A DNA stretch of 64,000 bases from Orientallactaga sibirica (taxonomy: Eukaryota > Chordata > Mammalia > Rodentia > Dipodidae). The translations under genes were made by a program, and so were the position numbers. The notes beneath the pieces were generated by a model, which saw only the letters and a list, made by a program, of their open reading frames with translations, had not been told where the DNA came from and ran no database searches. Shown piece after piece: positions 10,561 through 22,804 of this stretch. The stretch is taken from positions 1 to 64,000 of the forward strand of contig JAEOAD010001327.1 in the NCBI GenBank assembly GCA_036365145.1, in the 5' to 3' direction. Position 1 is the first letter of the stretch. The number at the start of each line of letters is the position of its first letter.

Positions 10561-12480
10561 AAGACCCAAAGTCGCCACTCAAACTCAAGCTTCAGAGTTC
10601 CTAGTGACTCTGTTATTACAAACTGTATGTATATCCTCTAACCCTCATGTCCCCGTAAATACCACTTGGATAATAACTAATGCCACAACAGGGACTATTA
10701 TTAATTCCACTTTCCACACAGCCCCCCGTGGGGCCTGGTGGCCAGAACTCATTTTTGACCTATGTGATCTTTTTGAAGAAACTTGGGAGCCTAGTAACCA
10801 AGTACCCTTTCCTGAGTTTGGATGTAAACATCCAGCTACCAGGGTGCAGGCAGGGCCCTGCCCATATATAAAGAGAGAACAAAAGAACAGAAAAGACAAT
10901 GTGGTTGGACCTCTGATTATTACTGTGCTTCCTGGGGATGTGAATCCACTGGTACTTTTACTTGTGAAAGTTCCCAAAAAGACAAGGGTAATTTCATAAC
11001 TCTCCAAAGAGAGCCCTGGGGATTGGGTATGAAGCTACACATTCTGATTGTCTAAAAAATGGTGTAATCCCACCCTCATTAGATTTACGGAATCAGGAAA
11101 GAAGCCCATTGGGTGGGACTCTGGAAAAACATGGGGTCTCAGACTATATAAATCTGGGTAGGATCGGGGAGTATTATTCACCCTCCAGATGAGAATTACC
11201 CCATTAAGTTCCCCACAACCTATAGGACCTAATGAAGTTCTGGTCCCACCTAAGCCTTGATTCCTGCTTCCTCCTGAGCCTCCAATCCTTCCCACTCACT
11301 CTTCCTAACCCACTACCCACTCCCTCCTGCCTATTTCTCCTTCCCGACCCATTACCCACACCCTGTCACCTACCTATCCTAGCCCTCCTTCAGAACAAAC
11401 CACAGGAGTACATCCCCTGCTTGACCTCATAGATTGCTCTTTTCACTTTTTGAATGCTTCAGCCCCTAACCTGACTACTGCTTGTTGGCTTGTTATGACA
11501 TCCAGCCTCCATACTATGAAGGTATTGCTGGACTTGGTAATTATACGAGTGCTGCTAACACTTCTACCTGTAGATGGCAGCAAAAACAAGCTCAACTGAC
11601 CCTGATGTCTGTAACTGGACAAGGACTATGTATAGGAACTGTGCCCTACAGCCAGACACATCTCTGTAATATTACCAACCCAACTTCAACTCTACTGCCC
11701 AATCCCAATTCTAAATCTAGCCATCTAACATTTCTAATTCCTCCCACTGATATGTGGTGGGCGTGCAACACAGGGTTAACTCCCTGCGTCCGCTTAGGGG
11801 TTCTCAATGTCACTAAAGGTTTTTGTGTGTTAGTTAGACTAGTACCTAGACTCCTGTATCATACAGAAGATGAATTGTTTGCCCGACTAGAACAACCCCT
11901 AGCTCAAAGACACAAACGAGAGGCTATCACGGCCCTTACTCTAAGCCTTATAGTGGGAGCTGGATTGGCTGGAGTAGGTACTGGTACAGAAACCAAGAAA
12001 AATTATTACTCTAGCTTGCGGATGGCTATTGATGCAGACATAGAAAGAATAGAAACTTCTATCTCTCAGTTACAAGAGTCTCTAACTTCCCTATCTGAGG
12101 TGGTATTACAAAATAGGAGAGGCCTAGACTTACTCTTCCTCCAACAAGGTGGCCTCTGTGCTGCCTTAGGTGAAGAATGGGGTTTTTATGTTGATCATTC
12201 AGGTGTGGTTAAAGACAATATGGCAAAGGTCCGAGAAGGTCTGGCAAGGAGAAAACGAGAATGCAAGGCCTCTCAGGGATGGTTTGAGTCCCTATTCAAC
12301 TATTCCCCCAGCTTACTACTTTAATATCTGCTTTAATAAGACCCCTAGCTCTTTTCTTGATCATAATTACTCTAGTACTGTATATACTTAATAGACTAGT
12401 TAGCTTTGTCAAAGACTGCATTAACACAGTTCAACTAATGGTTCTCAGGGCTCAATACCACCCCCAGAGAAAACTAGACT
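10547..12480 (+). pseudogene. env: ERV env remnant (SU and TM)
   Basis: Env is the retroviral surface glycoprotein, with a receptor-binding SU subunit and a membrane-anchored TM subunit. The reading frame overlaps the end of pol, as in gammaretroviruses. SU starts near 10547 and is open to a stop at 10997. The middle is scrambled by frame changes and includes a proline-rich stretch (11240-11400). A frame change falls inside the SU Cys-x-x-Cys motif (about 11479-11492). A long open segment, 11482-12324, carries the end of SU, a furin-type site Arg-His-Lys-Arg (about 11910-11921), the fusion-peptide region and the TM ectodomain. In TM the cysteine at 12157 is kept, but the usual Cys-Cys pair six residues later is Trp-Gly (12178-12183). 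A frame change near 12310 separates off the membrane-spanning segment. The gene is non-functional. Confidence 0.9.
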
Positions 12481-12512
12481 TTGGGACCCATGATTGGCTC
12501 CCCTTTAGGTAC

Positions 12513-12527
12513 AAAGAGAGGGAGGAA
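12513..12527 (+). other. Polypurine tract of the ERV
   Basis: The 15-base purine run AAAGAGAGGGAGGAA lies directly before the 3' LTR, where it would prime plus-strand DNA synthesis. Confidence 0.9.
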
Positions 12528-13090
12528 TGAAAGACCCAGGCAAGAGTAGCACCATGACAGGCCTCAGTCACTCTGTAGGCCATAGGGGCAAGTTCCCAGA
12601 ATCTAGGGAAGAACAAGCAGCACCAGGAAAAACCATAAACTTGCTGTGTGAGTATGACTCAATATTCTTGCGGTCATGGGGCAGATGGCCCAATAAGATC
12701 CACTATCTCAGAGTTTTGTAAATGTCAACCAATCAAATGAATGTAACCGTGCACGCCAACCTGTTCAAATGTAACAGCCACTTCCTGAGCCAATTAAGCT
12801 ATAAATTCCCCTAGACTTAGCCCGCCAAAACCCTAAGACCAATCAGGAACCCCCAAGTACAGTTACTGTTCAAATTAGCCAATCATGTAGTTCCACGGGT
12901 GATAGCCCTCTCCCCCTTGCTCAAACCTCAAGAAAAAGCATGCTTTTCTGCTTCTCGGGGCTCTTGCACAGATCCACTGCATTGGTGAAGGCAGGAGACT
13001 GAGATTAAGCCCAAATAAAGCTCTTTGCATTTGCATACGTGTTCGGTCATCCTTGGTGGTCACTGGGGGCACTGTGAACTGGGCATTACA
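12528..13090 (+). repeat. 3' LTR of the ERV
   Basis: This 563-bp LTR begins TGAAAGACCC and ends TTACA. It carries a TATA-like box, a CCAAT box and an AATAAA signal in the same order as the 5' LTR. About 50 differences and a 16-base indel separate the two LTRs by hand count. Confidence 0.93.
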
Positions 13091-13100
13091 GTGGCATGGA

Positions 13101-13231
13101 GTCAGGCATGGTGGCGCACACCTTTAATCCCAGCACTTGGGAGGCAGAGGTAGGAGGATCACCATGAGTTTGAGGCCACCCTGGAATACAGAGTAAATTC
13201 CAGGTTGGCCTGTGCTAGAGTGTGACCCTAC

Positions 13232-13268
<37 letters not shown>

Positions 13269-13270
13269 AT
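13101..13270 (+). mobile_element. B1-type SINE at the ERV 3' edge
   Basis: This is a full B1-like element with a long poly-A tail. The imperfect target duplication (13090-13100 and 13271-13281, 9 of 11) includes the last base of the ERV LTR. The SINE therefore arrived after the ERV. Confidence 0.85.
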
Positions 13271-13281
13271 AGTGGTATGAA

Positions 13282-14316
<1,035 letters not shown>

Positions 14317-15588
14317 CTATAATGACATATTTCTCTTCAAACCAAGATTAAAAAAGGGACTAGAAAATTAGACTTTACTCTTCTATATGTATCTAGGCAG
14401 GGACCTTTATTCAATAAGCACAAAGTTTATATGCTATATCATAGAAGAAAAGACTCAAAATAAATATACCTTCATCATGCTGTAGTGATTCAAATAAATA
14501 AGTTTAGTTTTTTTTTGAAAAGACAATAGAATGTAAAGGTATATATTAGGGCTTGTGTCATAACATTGTGGTACATTGACTTCCCAGAAGATACAAGCCC
14601 ATGGGTTCAATTCCTAACACTAATAATGCAATAGAAGCTCTTAATAAAATTGGGAATTTTGTCTCCCTATGGAGTCTGATCATGAATGTAGGGGTCATAA
14701 TAAATATGGCAAACCTGAAAGGATTCTGTGTAAACAATAACCAAATATTAATTCAGAATAAAATATATTATAAACAATGACTTCAAGGTGTTTTGGAACC
14801 AATCTGCAATATTGCCAGTCAGCTGCACTGCAGCTTATGTTGGAAACCCATACAACACATTGCACTGTGTATACTATGCCATGCAACTCCAATTCAATGA
14901 ACACACACAATCTGAAACATCTTGGCTCAGATTTATGTTACAAATAAAAAATGTGATAAAATTAGGATTTTTTTCACTTCTCTTGAACTCTAGTGGTTTA
15001 CTAAGAGATCAATGATATTTAAAACCTATTTCTTTGCTAGCTAGTAATATATATGTTGTTATAGAGTTTCAGCAGAAGTACCTCATGGACATAGATGTTG
15101 CTGTACCCAGAAGCAAAGCACTGTTACTAGAAAAATTCTATGTTAGGGTGGATAGGATTCCACTGGCTGCTAGCTATAAAGTCCACTGATGCCATAGAAT
15201 ATTTCAGGCATTGCCAAGAACCTTGGTTATCTGTCCGAATCAGATGGTAAGACTCTATTGCTAAAGACTCCACAGGTGTGAGATGCAGGACACTGGGAAA
15301 TCAAACTGCAGCAAAGCTGGAAGCCTTCACCCAGTTAGCTGGCTGTCTATGTACTGGAAAGAGCTATGTAACCTGTTGCCAGAGAAAAGTAATCAATGAT
15401 GTTACTCTGTGGTGAACTATGCAAGTTTTATTGATGATCAAACAGGTTAAATGTATTAACTGATACAATACTCCTTTGCCTACTATGGGGGAAACCAACT
15501 TCTCTCTGATTAGACTTGAGGTCTACTCCATAAGAGGGAATTTCTGCTTGGTACTGAATACCTAATCAACAGCCCATAACTGGGGAGT
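14317..15588. other. Non-coding flank and upstream intron
   Basis: Homology to the right duplicon is seen to at least 14860. From 15050 to 15588 the sequence looks like an old interspersed repeat that I cannot name. No coding signal was found. Confidence 0.5.
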
Positions 15589-15897
15589 TGTTGCTTTTGG
15601 TTTCACATTGATTGCAGAACACAGCTCACCAAGAGAAGCTTGTGGGTAAATGGGTTTATTTTGGCTTATAAACCTGAGGGGAAGCTCCAAGATGGCAGGG
15701 AAAAATGATGTAATGAGCAGAGTGTGGACAACACTTCCCTGATGACATCATTTGCAAAACAATAACAAGCGAGTCTACCAAGCATTGGCAAGGGACAGTG
15801 CTTCCAGGAGGCTTCAATTGTCAAATTGTCACCAGCTGGGGACACAAACACCCAGAACACCTACGTTTATGGGAGACACTTGAATCAAACCACCACA
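15589..15897 (-). mobile_element. MaLR-like LTR
   Basis: Read on the minus strand it begins TGTGGTGGTTTGATTCAAG and ends in a CAGCAACA-like region after decay. It keeps the block around AAGATGGCAG followed by the decayed AATAAA region. It is in the same family as 29056-29398 and 52703-52882. No clear target duplication remains. Confidence 0.65.
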
Positions 15898-16184
15898 GCA
15901 GGTCATATTAGGGGAGAACTACTTCTCTCGTATTGTTAATTTGATATATTATTCCCACCAAACTGCCTTCTAAATATGTTCATGCCCATATATTACGGGT
16001 TCTCTCATTTTGGGCTAGAGAAGCCTCCTTTTTCATAGGGCAGTTATGATTGGGTTGTTTCAAAGCACACCAAATTGCTGAGAATTGACAGAATGTTCAA
16101 TACTAAATGAGACAACGCTATCACATACTCTAAGGTTTAGGAACCATTGTGGAAGTGGTGGATGAAGAATTGGGAGAGCTGGGC

Positions 16185-16310
16185 ATGGTGGTACCGGCCT
16201 TTAATCCAAACATTAGAGAGGCAAATGCCGGACGATCGCCATAAGTTTTAGGGCATGCTGAGACTACTTAGTGAATTCCAGGTCAGCTTTGACTAGAATG
16301 AGACCATAAA
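16185..16310 (+). repeat. Degenerate B1-type SINE
   Basis: The B1 head GAGCTGGGCATGGTGG and a diverged body are present, without a clear poly-A tail. The flanks 15898-16184 and 16311-17079 show nothing recognisable. Confidence 0.6.
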
Positions 16311-17079
16311 GAATTGTTAATGACAAAATTCTAGACAAAAATTGCCTTTGACATTAACCACCTCACAGTGGCTGATGCTATCTACACAAAACTTGCACAA
16401 TAAGAGGGAAATAAATGAAATTAAAATAGAAAGAGATTAATTGTAAAGGAGAAGGGAATTAATGTAGATTGTATTTTGGTGGAAGAAAATAGAGGTTGGT
16501 AGGAAAGGATTTTCATCATGGTACACTGGATATATTTAGGACAGTTACAAATAAGGAAGATTTTAAAGGGCAGTATTTTTCCCATTACTACTCAGCCTTT
16601 AAATATCAAATTGTTATATAGTTCAATAGTGTGGTTAGACAATGAAACTCATCTACTAGTATACAAAAGTGTGTTCTTCTTTCATAAATGGGAACTCAGA
16701 TAACTCCAGGCATACACAGTAGGAAAACGTTTGACCCATCCTTCAATCAACCCTCACAATAAGCTCTTGCCAAATATTTTAATTGGGCAATCTGCATTAT
16801 TAAACCTAGAATCTCTGAACAATTAGCCTGTATTGATAAACACAACCAATGTACTTACATATATTCCTTCCAACATCATACTATACCCTGAAAATACACT
16901 CCTGCACATATACCACATATTTCTTTTTGTATGAATGACAGCATGCATGATGTTCATTAGGAGAATGTTTCATAAACTCACATGGGTTGTGTTGGGAAAC
17001 ATGGAAAATAAAATGACAGGATACTAGCAGAAAGTCAATACATACAAGTATTTCAATATTGATTTACTTTAAAATGCAT

Positions 17080-17880
17080 GTTGAGACACTTATATCTATC
17101 CATTCATCAGTTTTAGTGAATGCATTTTCATTTTCCTTAGGAGAATCATATATATCCTCTGATGGTATAGATCCTTGCTTTAACTTCTTTGAGAGAAATT
17201 TCCTCTGGAGTTATTCTAGTTCTATTGGAGTCTTCCATATCTATGAAATCATCATTAAGTCTTCGCTTAAATTATTCTTTTCAGAAGATGGCAATGATGG
17301 ATGACAAGGAGATATCATCCACATCATCCTCATCATTCAGGTATTGAATTTTATCATCAGGCTTCATGGTCTGATCATTGTTTCTTCTATAGCTTTCATT
17401 TTCAATCAGTTCTCGGTCCTTACTAGTGGTGCTACTCTTAAGTCAATGTGTCAGCCTCTTCCTCCACACATGTGTCAGCAGGTGTACTTTTATTATCGTC
17501 AACTGTCATAGTTCCAGGAAATGGAAGTTGGCTAGATTTTAGTAGAGTGGGATAGACCATCCGGTTATGCAAAGTAGAAGTTACACCTGGGCTATTTGTA
17601 AAGCCAACTTCTTTCCACCAGAAACATGAGGCTTATTAAATCCATACCCCAAATGTTAGTTCCCATTGAGCACTTCACACTGCCAGGAATTTTGTGTCAG
17701 CACACTAGACTGGAGAGGCACTTGAATTAGGCAGCTGTTGGCTTGGACCAGGTTCAGAAAGGCCTGCACACAGTCAGGTACTGCTTGTGTAGAGGCAATC
17801 ACACCTATCAGTGAAGGAAGCACTTCTTTGTTCATGAAAGTGAGCCAGTCAGCTGTAGCTCTATGTGGAACACGTGTTTT
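17080..17880 (-). pseudogene. CCSER2: CCSER2 processed pseudogene fragment
   Basis: Read on the minus strand, several frames give stretches I recognise from CCSER2 (FAM190B), a coiled-coil serine-rich protein that associates with microtubules. Examples are DDVDDISLSS, EDSNRTRITPEEISLKE and KTDEWIDISVS, in the order expected for the middle of the protein. Upstream, LPSLIGV and QWQCEVLNG-like stretches also fit. Multiple stops and frame changes interrupt it (for example near 17290 and 17660). No intron separates blocks that are contiguous in the mRNA, which supports a retrocopy. The assignment rests on memory of the human protein. An alternative is a pseudogene of its paralogue CCSER1. Confidence 0.72.
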
Positions 17881-18260
17881 CTCACTTTAAAGAAGACAGG
17901 AAATTGATTACATTGCACATCGGATGCTATCACAATCTGTTTCCTAGAGGAACGTGTGCTAATGAGTTAGTAGAGTTTTGGTTGACTTGCACGTGGTATA
18001 GATCTTAGGAAATATTTTTTTACAGATTGTTTTTAACGTAAGGGAAAACATTTACATTTTTAAGTTATTTTAACCTTCTAATCTGAGGGAAATGTTTTTT
18101 TATTATGTAGAAATTTTTAATGCAGTACTTTTATTTATTCTGCTTTTGGTCCCCACTAGTGCAGAAATGTCCATCAGTTTAGCTTCTCTCTAGCTTTATT
18201 TCATAATTTTAATATGAAACAGGCTCCTCCCTCCTGCCCCATGTTTGTGCACATGTGGAT

Positions 18261-18289
18261 GTGTGTGTGTGCGTGTGTGTGTGTGTGTT
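18261..18289 (+). repeat. (TG)n microsatellite
   Basis: A GT run of about 29 bases with one GC interruption. Confidence 0.9.
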
Positions 18290-18420
18290 GAGAGAGGGTT
18301 ACATATATCCCAGGCTGATTACACTTGCTGTGTAGCCAAAGATGACCTTAAACTTCGGATATTTCTGCCTCTCCCTCCTGAGTGCTAGATTGCAGTTATG
18401 TGCCACCATATCTGGGTTAT
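18290..18420 (-). repeat. Degenerate B1-type SINE
   Basis: B1-like blocks on the minus strand (CTCCCTCCTGAGTGCTAG, GTGCCACCATATCTGG), strongly diverged. Confidence 0.5.
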
Positions 18421-18547
18421 ATGGTGCTGGAGCTACATCCCCACCCTTATCAATATAATTCTGAAGCATAATAGATTAGGAAAGGAAGTATTTAGTATGA
18501 TTACACAAATAATACAAAGTGTTGCTTGCAGTTTTCTTTACAAGCTG

Positions 18548-18712
18548 TAGGAAAGCCAGGCATGGTGGCTCAAACCTTTAATCCCAGCACTTGGGAGGCA
18601 GAGGTAGGAGGATTGCTGTGAGTTTGAGGCCACCCTGAGACGACATAGTGAATTCCAGATCAGCCGGAGCTAGAGTAAGACACTATCTCAAAAAAACAAA
18701 CAAACAAAGTCT
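18548..18712 (+). mobile_element. B1-type SINE
   Basis: A full-length B1-like element (AGGCATGGTGGCTCAAACC to the A/C-rich tail). Confidence 0.85.
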
Positions 18713-18974
18713 ACGAATTGTATTGTCTGCCTGTTATGGATGTGAGGATGCAGCACATCTGAGTAATTAGAGTTGCTTGATCCATCTCTTGCTTCTGTAA
18801 CTCAGCACAGTGCCAAGTCTTCCCCCACAGAACCTTAGATCATTTGTTCTTTATTGTGTCAGTGCAGATGGTTGAGGCTTATGACTTCTAAGTCCTAGGG
18901 AAGGGTTGGTTAAGTTTCACATTTATAAAAGAGAAAGTACATAGAAATAAATGCTTGGCTTTTAATGGGAGCCA

Positions 18975-19130
18975 TTTCTTTTTCTTTTTCTTTTCTTTTC
19001 TTTTCTTTTTCTTTTTCTTTTTTTTTTTTTTGAGGCAGAGTCTTACTATGTAGCCCAGGAAGACTGTGAATTCACTCACAATCATCCTGATTCAACTTCT
19101 TAAGGGCTGGGCAACATAATCCAGCTGTAC
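18975..19130 (-). repeat. B1-type SINE with a (TTTTC)n tail
   Basis: A T/C-rich tract (18975-19032), the expanded A-rich tail read from the other strand, is followed by a B1-like body with GAGGCAGAGTC and TAGCCCAGGAAGACTG blocks. Confidence 0.6.
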
Positions 19131-19399
19131 ATCAAGCTTTTTTTTAAAAGAAAGTTTGTCCTAAGATGTTTATTGATATAAGTACAGGCAGTTTTAAGAC
19201 ATCACATGAAGAATTATACAGTTGTGTGACATAGGCTGCTTCTAACAACCGAGACCATCCTTTTATTATTTTTCTTTTGTAGTCTCTTTTTCATTTGATG
19301 CATTATTTCCAGACATATAGACTATTGTTCATTGTATTTATATAGCTATTGGAGAACTTACTAAGCATTTTATCAAGTAAAAATCTGGATATGAAAGCA

Positions 19400-20160
19400 A
19401 ATATCAGATATGCACTTTAAATGAGCTTAATTGCTTGAAGTTGTGCCTGAAATAACAAAATGCCTCCTCCTGGGTGTGGCTTTGTTGAGTGAAATGGCTT
19501 TCTCTGTACCTGCTGCTGTATGAAGATATCAGTATAGCCTTTCATAGAATCATATTTCTGCCATGTCGGTCTGTTCATGAGAGTACTGAGTTCTCTTTCA
19601 GTGTTCACTGTCCCTCGAATTATTTCACTCAATTCATCAGAGAATGTGCCCCCCTGTAGCCATCATTGGGAACAGTCATGTGACATGTTCCTGTCCCAGG
19701 TGCACTCCTGTTTTCTGACCAGAGTTGTTCTGATGGTTTTCTGAGCTCAGGACACTGAGGATGCACATTGGGTTCAAGCAGGCCTGCACTGAAGGTCAGT
19801 AAAACGGCAGCAACATTTCTGCTCTCTTTCCATCCTACACCATTGGCTCTCATGTCACCAAATTAACATGGGTGGTTACGTTTGCATGCTTGTGCACACA
19901 TCTGAAGATAATCATAGTTGTAATCTGCATACATTATGTTATCCATGGGGATGATGGCCTCGCTGTTTTTCTTAATTCTGTTGCCTGAGTTCTGTTTGCT
20001 ATTGATCTTTAAGTTTTCTGCTGTAGCAGTTTGAGAAGATACATTTAGATCTGATTAAGAGGATTCTGTAATTATGTTATTGGTGAAATATTATGTCTTC
20101 ACTTTGTTGGGGAGAAGCTGTCCCCTTTCTCCTTGATGGAGCATTGCCTGCCACAATGAA
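19400..20160 (-). pseudogene. Retrocopy-like coding remnant, gene unassigned
   Basis: On the minus strand two adjoining open segments (19853-19629 and 19632-19417) read as ordinary protein sequence in different frames, with the join at a run of C near 19645. They include blocks such as SEIIRGTVNTERELSTLMNR and PTWQKYDSMKGYTDIF. Further upstream (about 19880-20100) another block reads NSEAIIPMDNIMYADYNYDY, followed by a cysteine-containing stretch. Together these suggest a decayed processed copy of the C-terminal part of a gene. I do not recognise the parent. It has no visible introns and a stop just before 19860. A chance ORF is less likely because several adjacent frames give non-repetitive, compositionally normal peptide. 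Confidence 0.45.
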
Positions 20161-20829
20161 ATGATGCTGGCCTTGAGAACTTACAGTCTATGTTATAAAT
20201 CCGAGGTATCTAAGTCATGACTAACCAAAACCAGAAGTAATATCTGCAGTGTTGTTTTTCCTGTTGATTTTAAAACCAGTTCAAAGTACATAATGTATGT
20301 TAGAATTTGCCTGTAAATGAATTGTGAAAACAGGTGTAAAGTCGGCTTCCTGAAAATGATGGTATAGTAAAAAAAATTCATAATTATACTTTTAAAAGAC
20401 AGGAAAGACATGAACAGACTTTATTCAAGGCATCCTGAGGACTCTGATCCTGCAGGTCAAAAATCCTAGGGCATATTTTGGGAGGATGTGGGAACTGGAA
20501 TTCTTTGCTAGGTGGACCCCTTACTTCAGGGTTGGGCCACTTTAAAGAAGTAATAATCAGACAGGTGGTTTGGGCAATTCCAGTAAAATTAAAATGGGAA
20601 TGGATGATCTGGGTTATTCCAAGCATGTAATAATTGGGAGGGGTGGTTGGATCACTTTTAGGAAACAAAGGGTCACAATGACATGGCAGTCCGAGTCCAA
20701 AGATGGAGTCATCCTGCTTCTAACAGTTCCTACTTTCTATCTAATCCTGATGTCTGTGTACACTATTGAGTCACAGTCTCTTTATGATTAAAATTAAGCC
20801 TCCTATTTATGTCTCCTGCAGGCAGAGCC
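20161..20829. other. No gene recognised
   Basis: The sequence has ordinary AT-rich composition, and its short open frames overlap on both strands. I see no recognisable repeat consensus. Confidence 0.4.
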
Positions 20830-21035
20830 CTACTAGGGGGAGTGTGCTACTGGCAGAGTATCCTTTACCAACACATAGGGCATGTTCTAAGCTGGCTTGA
20901 TCTCTGGCTGCTCTTTTCCATTCTTTGCTATGCATATATGATGAAGTGATCAAGCTTCTTCTGCCATCATGAAGCTTTCCCTAGAATTTATAAGCCTGAA
21001 ATAAATAAGCAGAAACATCTCCAATTATTCTCACT
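20830..21035 (+). mobile_element. MaLR-like LTR fragment
   Basis: The block TCTGCCATCATGAAGCTTTC, followed by a run ending in AATAAATAAG, matches the 3' half of the other MaLR-like LTRs in the window, here on the plus strand. Confidence 0.5.
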
Positions 21036-21573
21036 CTTACAGAACTCAAACCTATGTCCTTCCTGAGAACTGGCTTTTGTCTCAGATCACCAACAAATCA
21101 GCTTTTCCCTCCAAAGTCTTTCTGGATATTTTATGCATCAGATGCTTACTGGCTCTATATAACCATCACTGTCACCCTTACATGCTTTCTCAGAAATTCA
21201 AATCCTTTTAGACAATCACCCCCCTTAGGCACTAGTCTCTAACCCTCAATCTCTTATATTGTCCCCCTATTTCTTGCTTCATCCCTCACACCATGAATTC
21301 ACCCTTCACACTAATAAGGCTTGTCTTCCTCATATACATACGCATTCCACAGACCATTCAGTCCCTTATTCATCCTTCAGAGAATGAGGAACAACCATGA
21401 CCCATACCATTCCTATGGATGGTACAGAAGGATGTGGACCACTGTTTTCTACACAGCATGTGTCATTGCATTCATGAACCCACCGAAACAGGACCTGCTC
21501 AGTATTGGGCCTAGCCACTTTCTGTATAGAGTGGTGAAGGAGGTTAAAAAGGGCATCTAAACAGTATGCAGAA
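21036..21573. other. No gene recognised
   Basis: The stretch is pyrimidine-rich on the plus strand. Overlapping short frames occur on both strands (21321-21560 and 21366-21710) and are unlike known families. Confidence 0.4.
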
Positions 21574-21745
21574 TTACAGAGAGATTTCTCTAGTAGTTCA
21601 ACACATTTGCTTGCAAAGCCTGACTGTTTTCTCCCATACTCACATAAAGCCACATGCACAAGTTGGTGCATGAGTATTTTTTTTTGCAGTGGCCAGAGGC
21701 CATAGCACACTCATTCCTCCCTCCCCCATCTGATGTTCCTTGTCA
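21574..21745 (+). repeat. Degenerate tRNA-derived SINE
   Basis: Recognisable blocks are TTGCTTGCAAAGCC, CACATGCACAAGTTGGTGCATG and TTTGCAGTGGCCAGAGGCC. Confidence 0.6.
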
Positions 21746-22623
21746 ACAAAACATCTATTATAAAATAGTAGAGGGTGTAGTTGGAAAGAGAAAGGGGTTC
21801 TGAAGAATGGGGATGTGAGATAAGAGAAGGTAATGGGAAAGGATTATGTTCAAAATTTATTCTGTAAATGTATCAAAATTTTCAACAAGAATACTTTGTA
21901 AGAATATAAAAAATAACATGTATTTCTTGCCTTTGAGCTAAGCATGCCCAATAAGTGTCTACCATCTTCAATTGTGATCATAAATATAAACATAAACCTG
22001 AACATCACTCTCTAAAACTGACTATGCATATACAGGTACCCAGTGTTAAAATGAGTTTCTACACGAATATGTAAAGGCACTGAGAAAACTCCCCATGTTT
22101 CCATTGTTCAAAATGTAACTCTTATACTCACTCTCTTGACCTCAAGTAAGCCTTTTTCTGCTATCCTATGTCAGTGTCATTCTTGGTTTCTCTCTTGGCT
22201 CCCACAAAAATATATTTTATTACAAATTGTTCATGCCAAAATGGGACTTTCTCCTTGAAGATTCTTCAGCTTTTCCTGATTGATGGAACAGGAGAGATAC
22301 TGAAGAAGGATAAACAGGGTAGGTACTGGGAAAGGGCTCAACAGGTAAGAGTGCTGTATATACACACATGAGGACTTGAGTTAAATACTGAGCACCCACA
22401 TAAAAGCCAGCCATGGTCACACATTCCTGTGACCCATGCTGAGAGTTTAGAAACAAGATAATCACTACAACATAGTGGTCTACCAACTTGACTAGAAAAA
22501 AACATCTTCAGTTTCACTAAGAGATTTAATCTCAAGGAAATACGCATGCACCTCACCAGAATAGAGTCTGAGGAGGCAAAGAACTGCTCTGCAAAGGGAA
22601 TGTACAGCAGAGCTTGTAAGAGA

Positions 22624-22628
<5 letters not shown>

Positions 22629-22663
<35 letters not shown>

Positions 22664-22804
22664 TTTTTCGAGGTAGGGTCTCACTCTAGCCCAAGCTGAC
22701 CTGGAATTCCCTCTGTAATCTCTGGGTGGCATAGAACTCATGGTGATCTTCCTACCTCTGCCTCCCTAGTGCTGGAATTAAAGGCGTATGCTACCACTCC
22801 CAGC
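22629..22804 (-). mobile_element. B1-type SINE
   Basis: A full B1-like element on the minus strand, with its poly-A tail seen as a T run at 22629-22662. Confidence 0.85.

Larger units (their letters stand above)
4181..13090 (+). mobile_element. Full-length defective gammaretrovirus-like ERV
   Basis: The order is 5' LTR, proline-type primer-binding site, leader, gag, pro-pol, env, polypurine tract, 3' LTR. It is flanked by the 4-bp duplication GTGG (4177-4180 and 13091-13094). The right duplicon has a single GTGG followed by the same downstream sequence. A four-base duplication, a zinc knuckle with one CCHC box, a DTGA protease, a YVDD reverse transcriptase and an env with a furin site and TM subunit all fit class I (gamma-type) ERVs. 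By hand count the two LTRs differ at about 50 of some 545 aligned positions, so the insertion is not recent. All genes carry stops and frame changes. It lies antisense to the KRAB gene, in the intron between its A and B exons. Confidence 0.95.

Noticed and set aside
11482..12324. Intact env or syncytin-like captured gene
   Set aside because: The 280-codon frame lacks the start of SU and the membrane anchor, has lost the TM Cys-Cys pair, and is bounded by frame changes.
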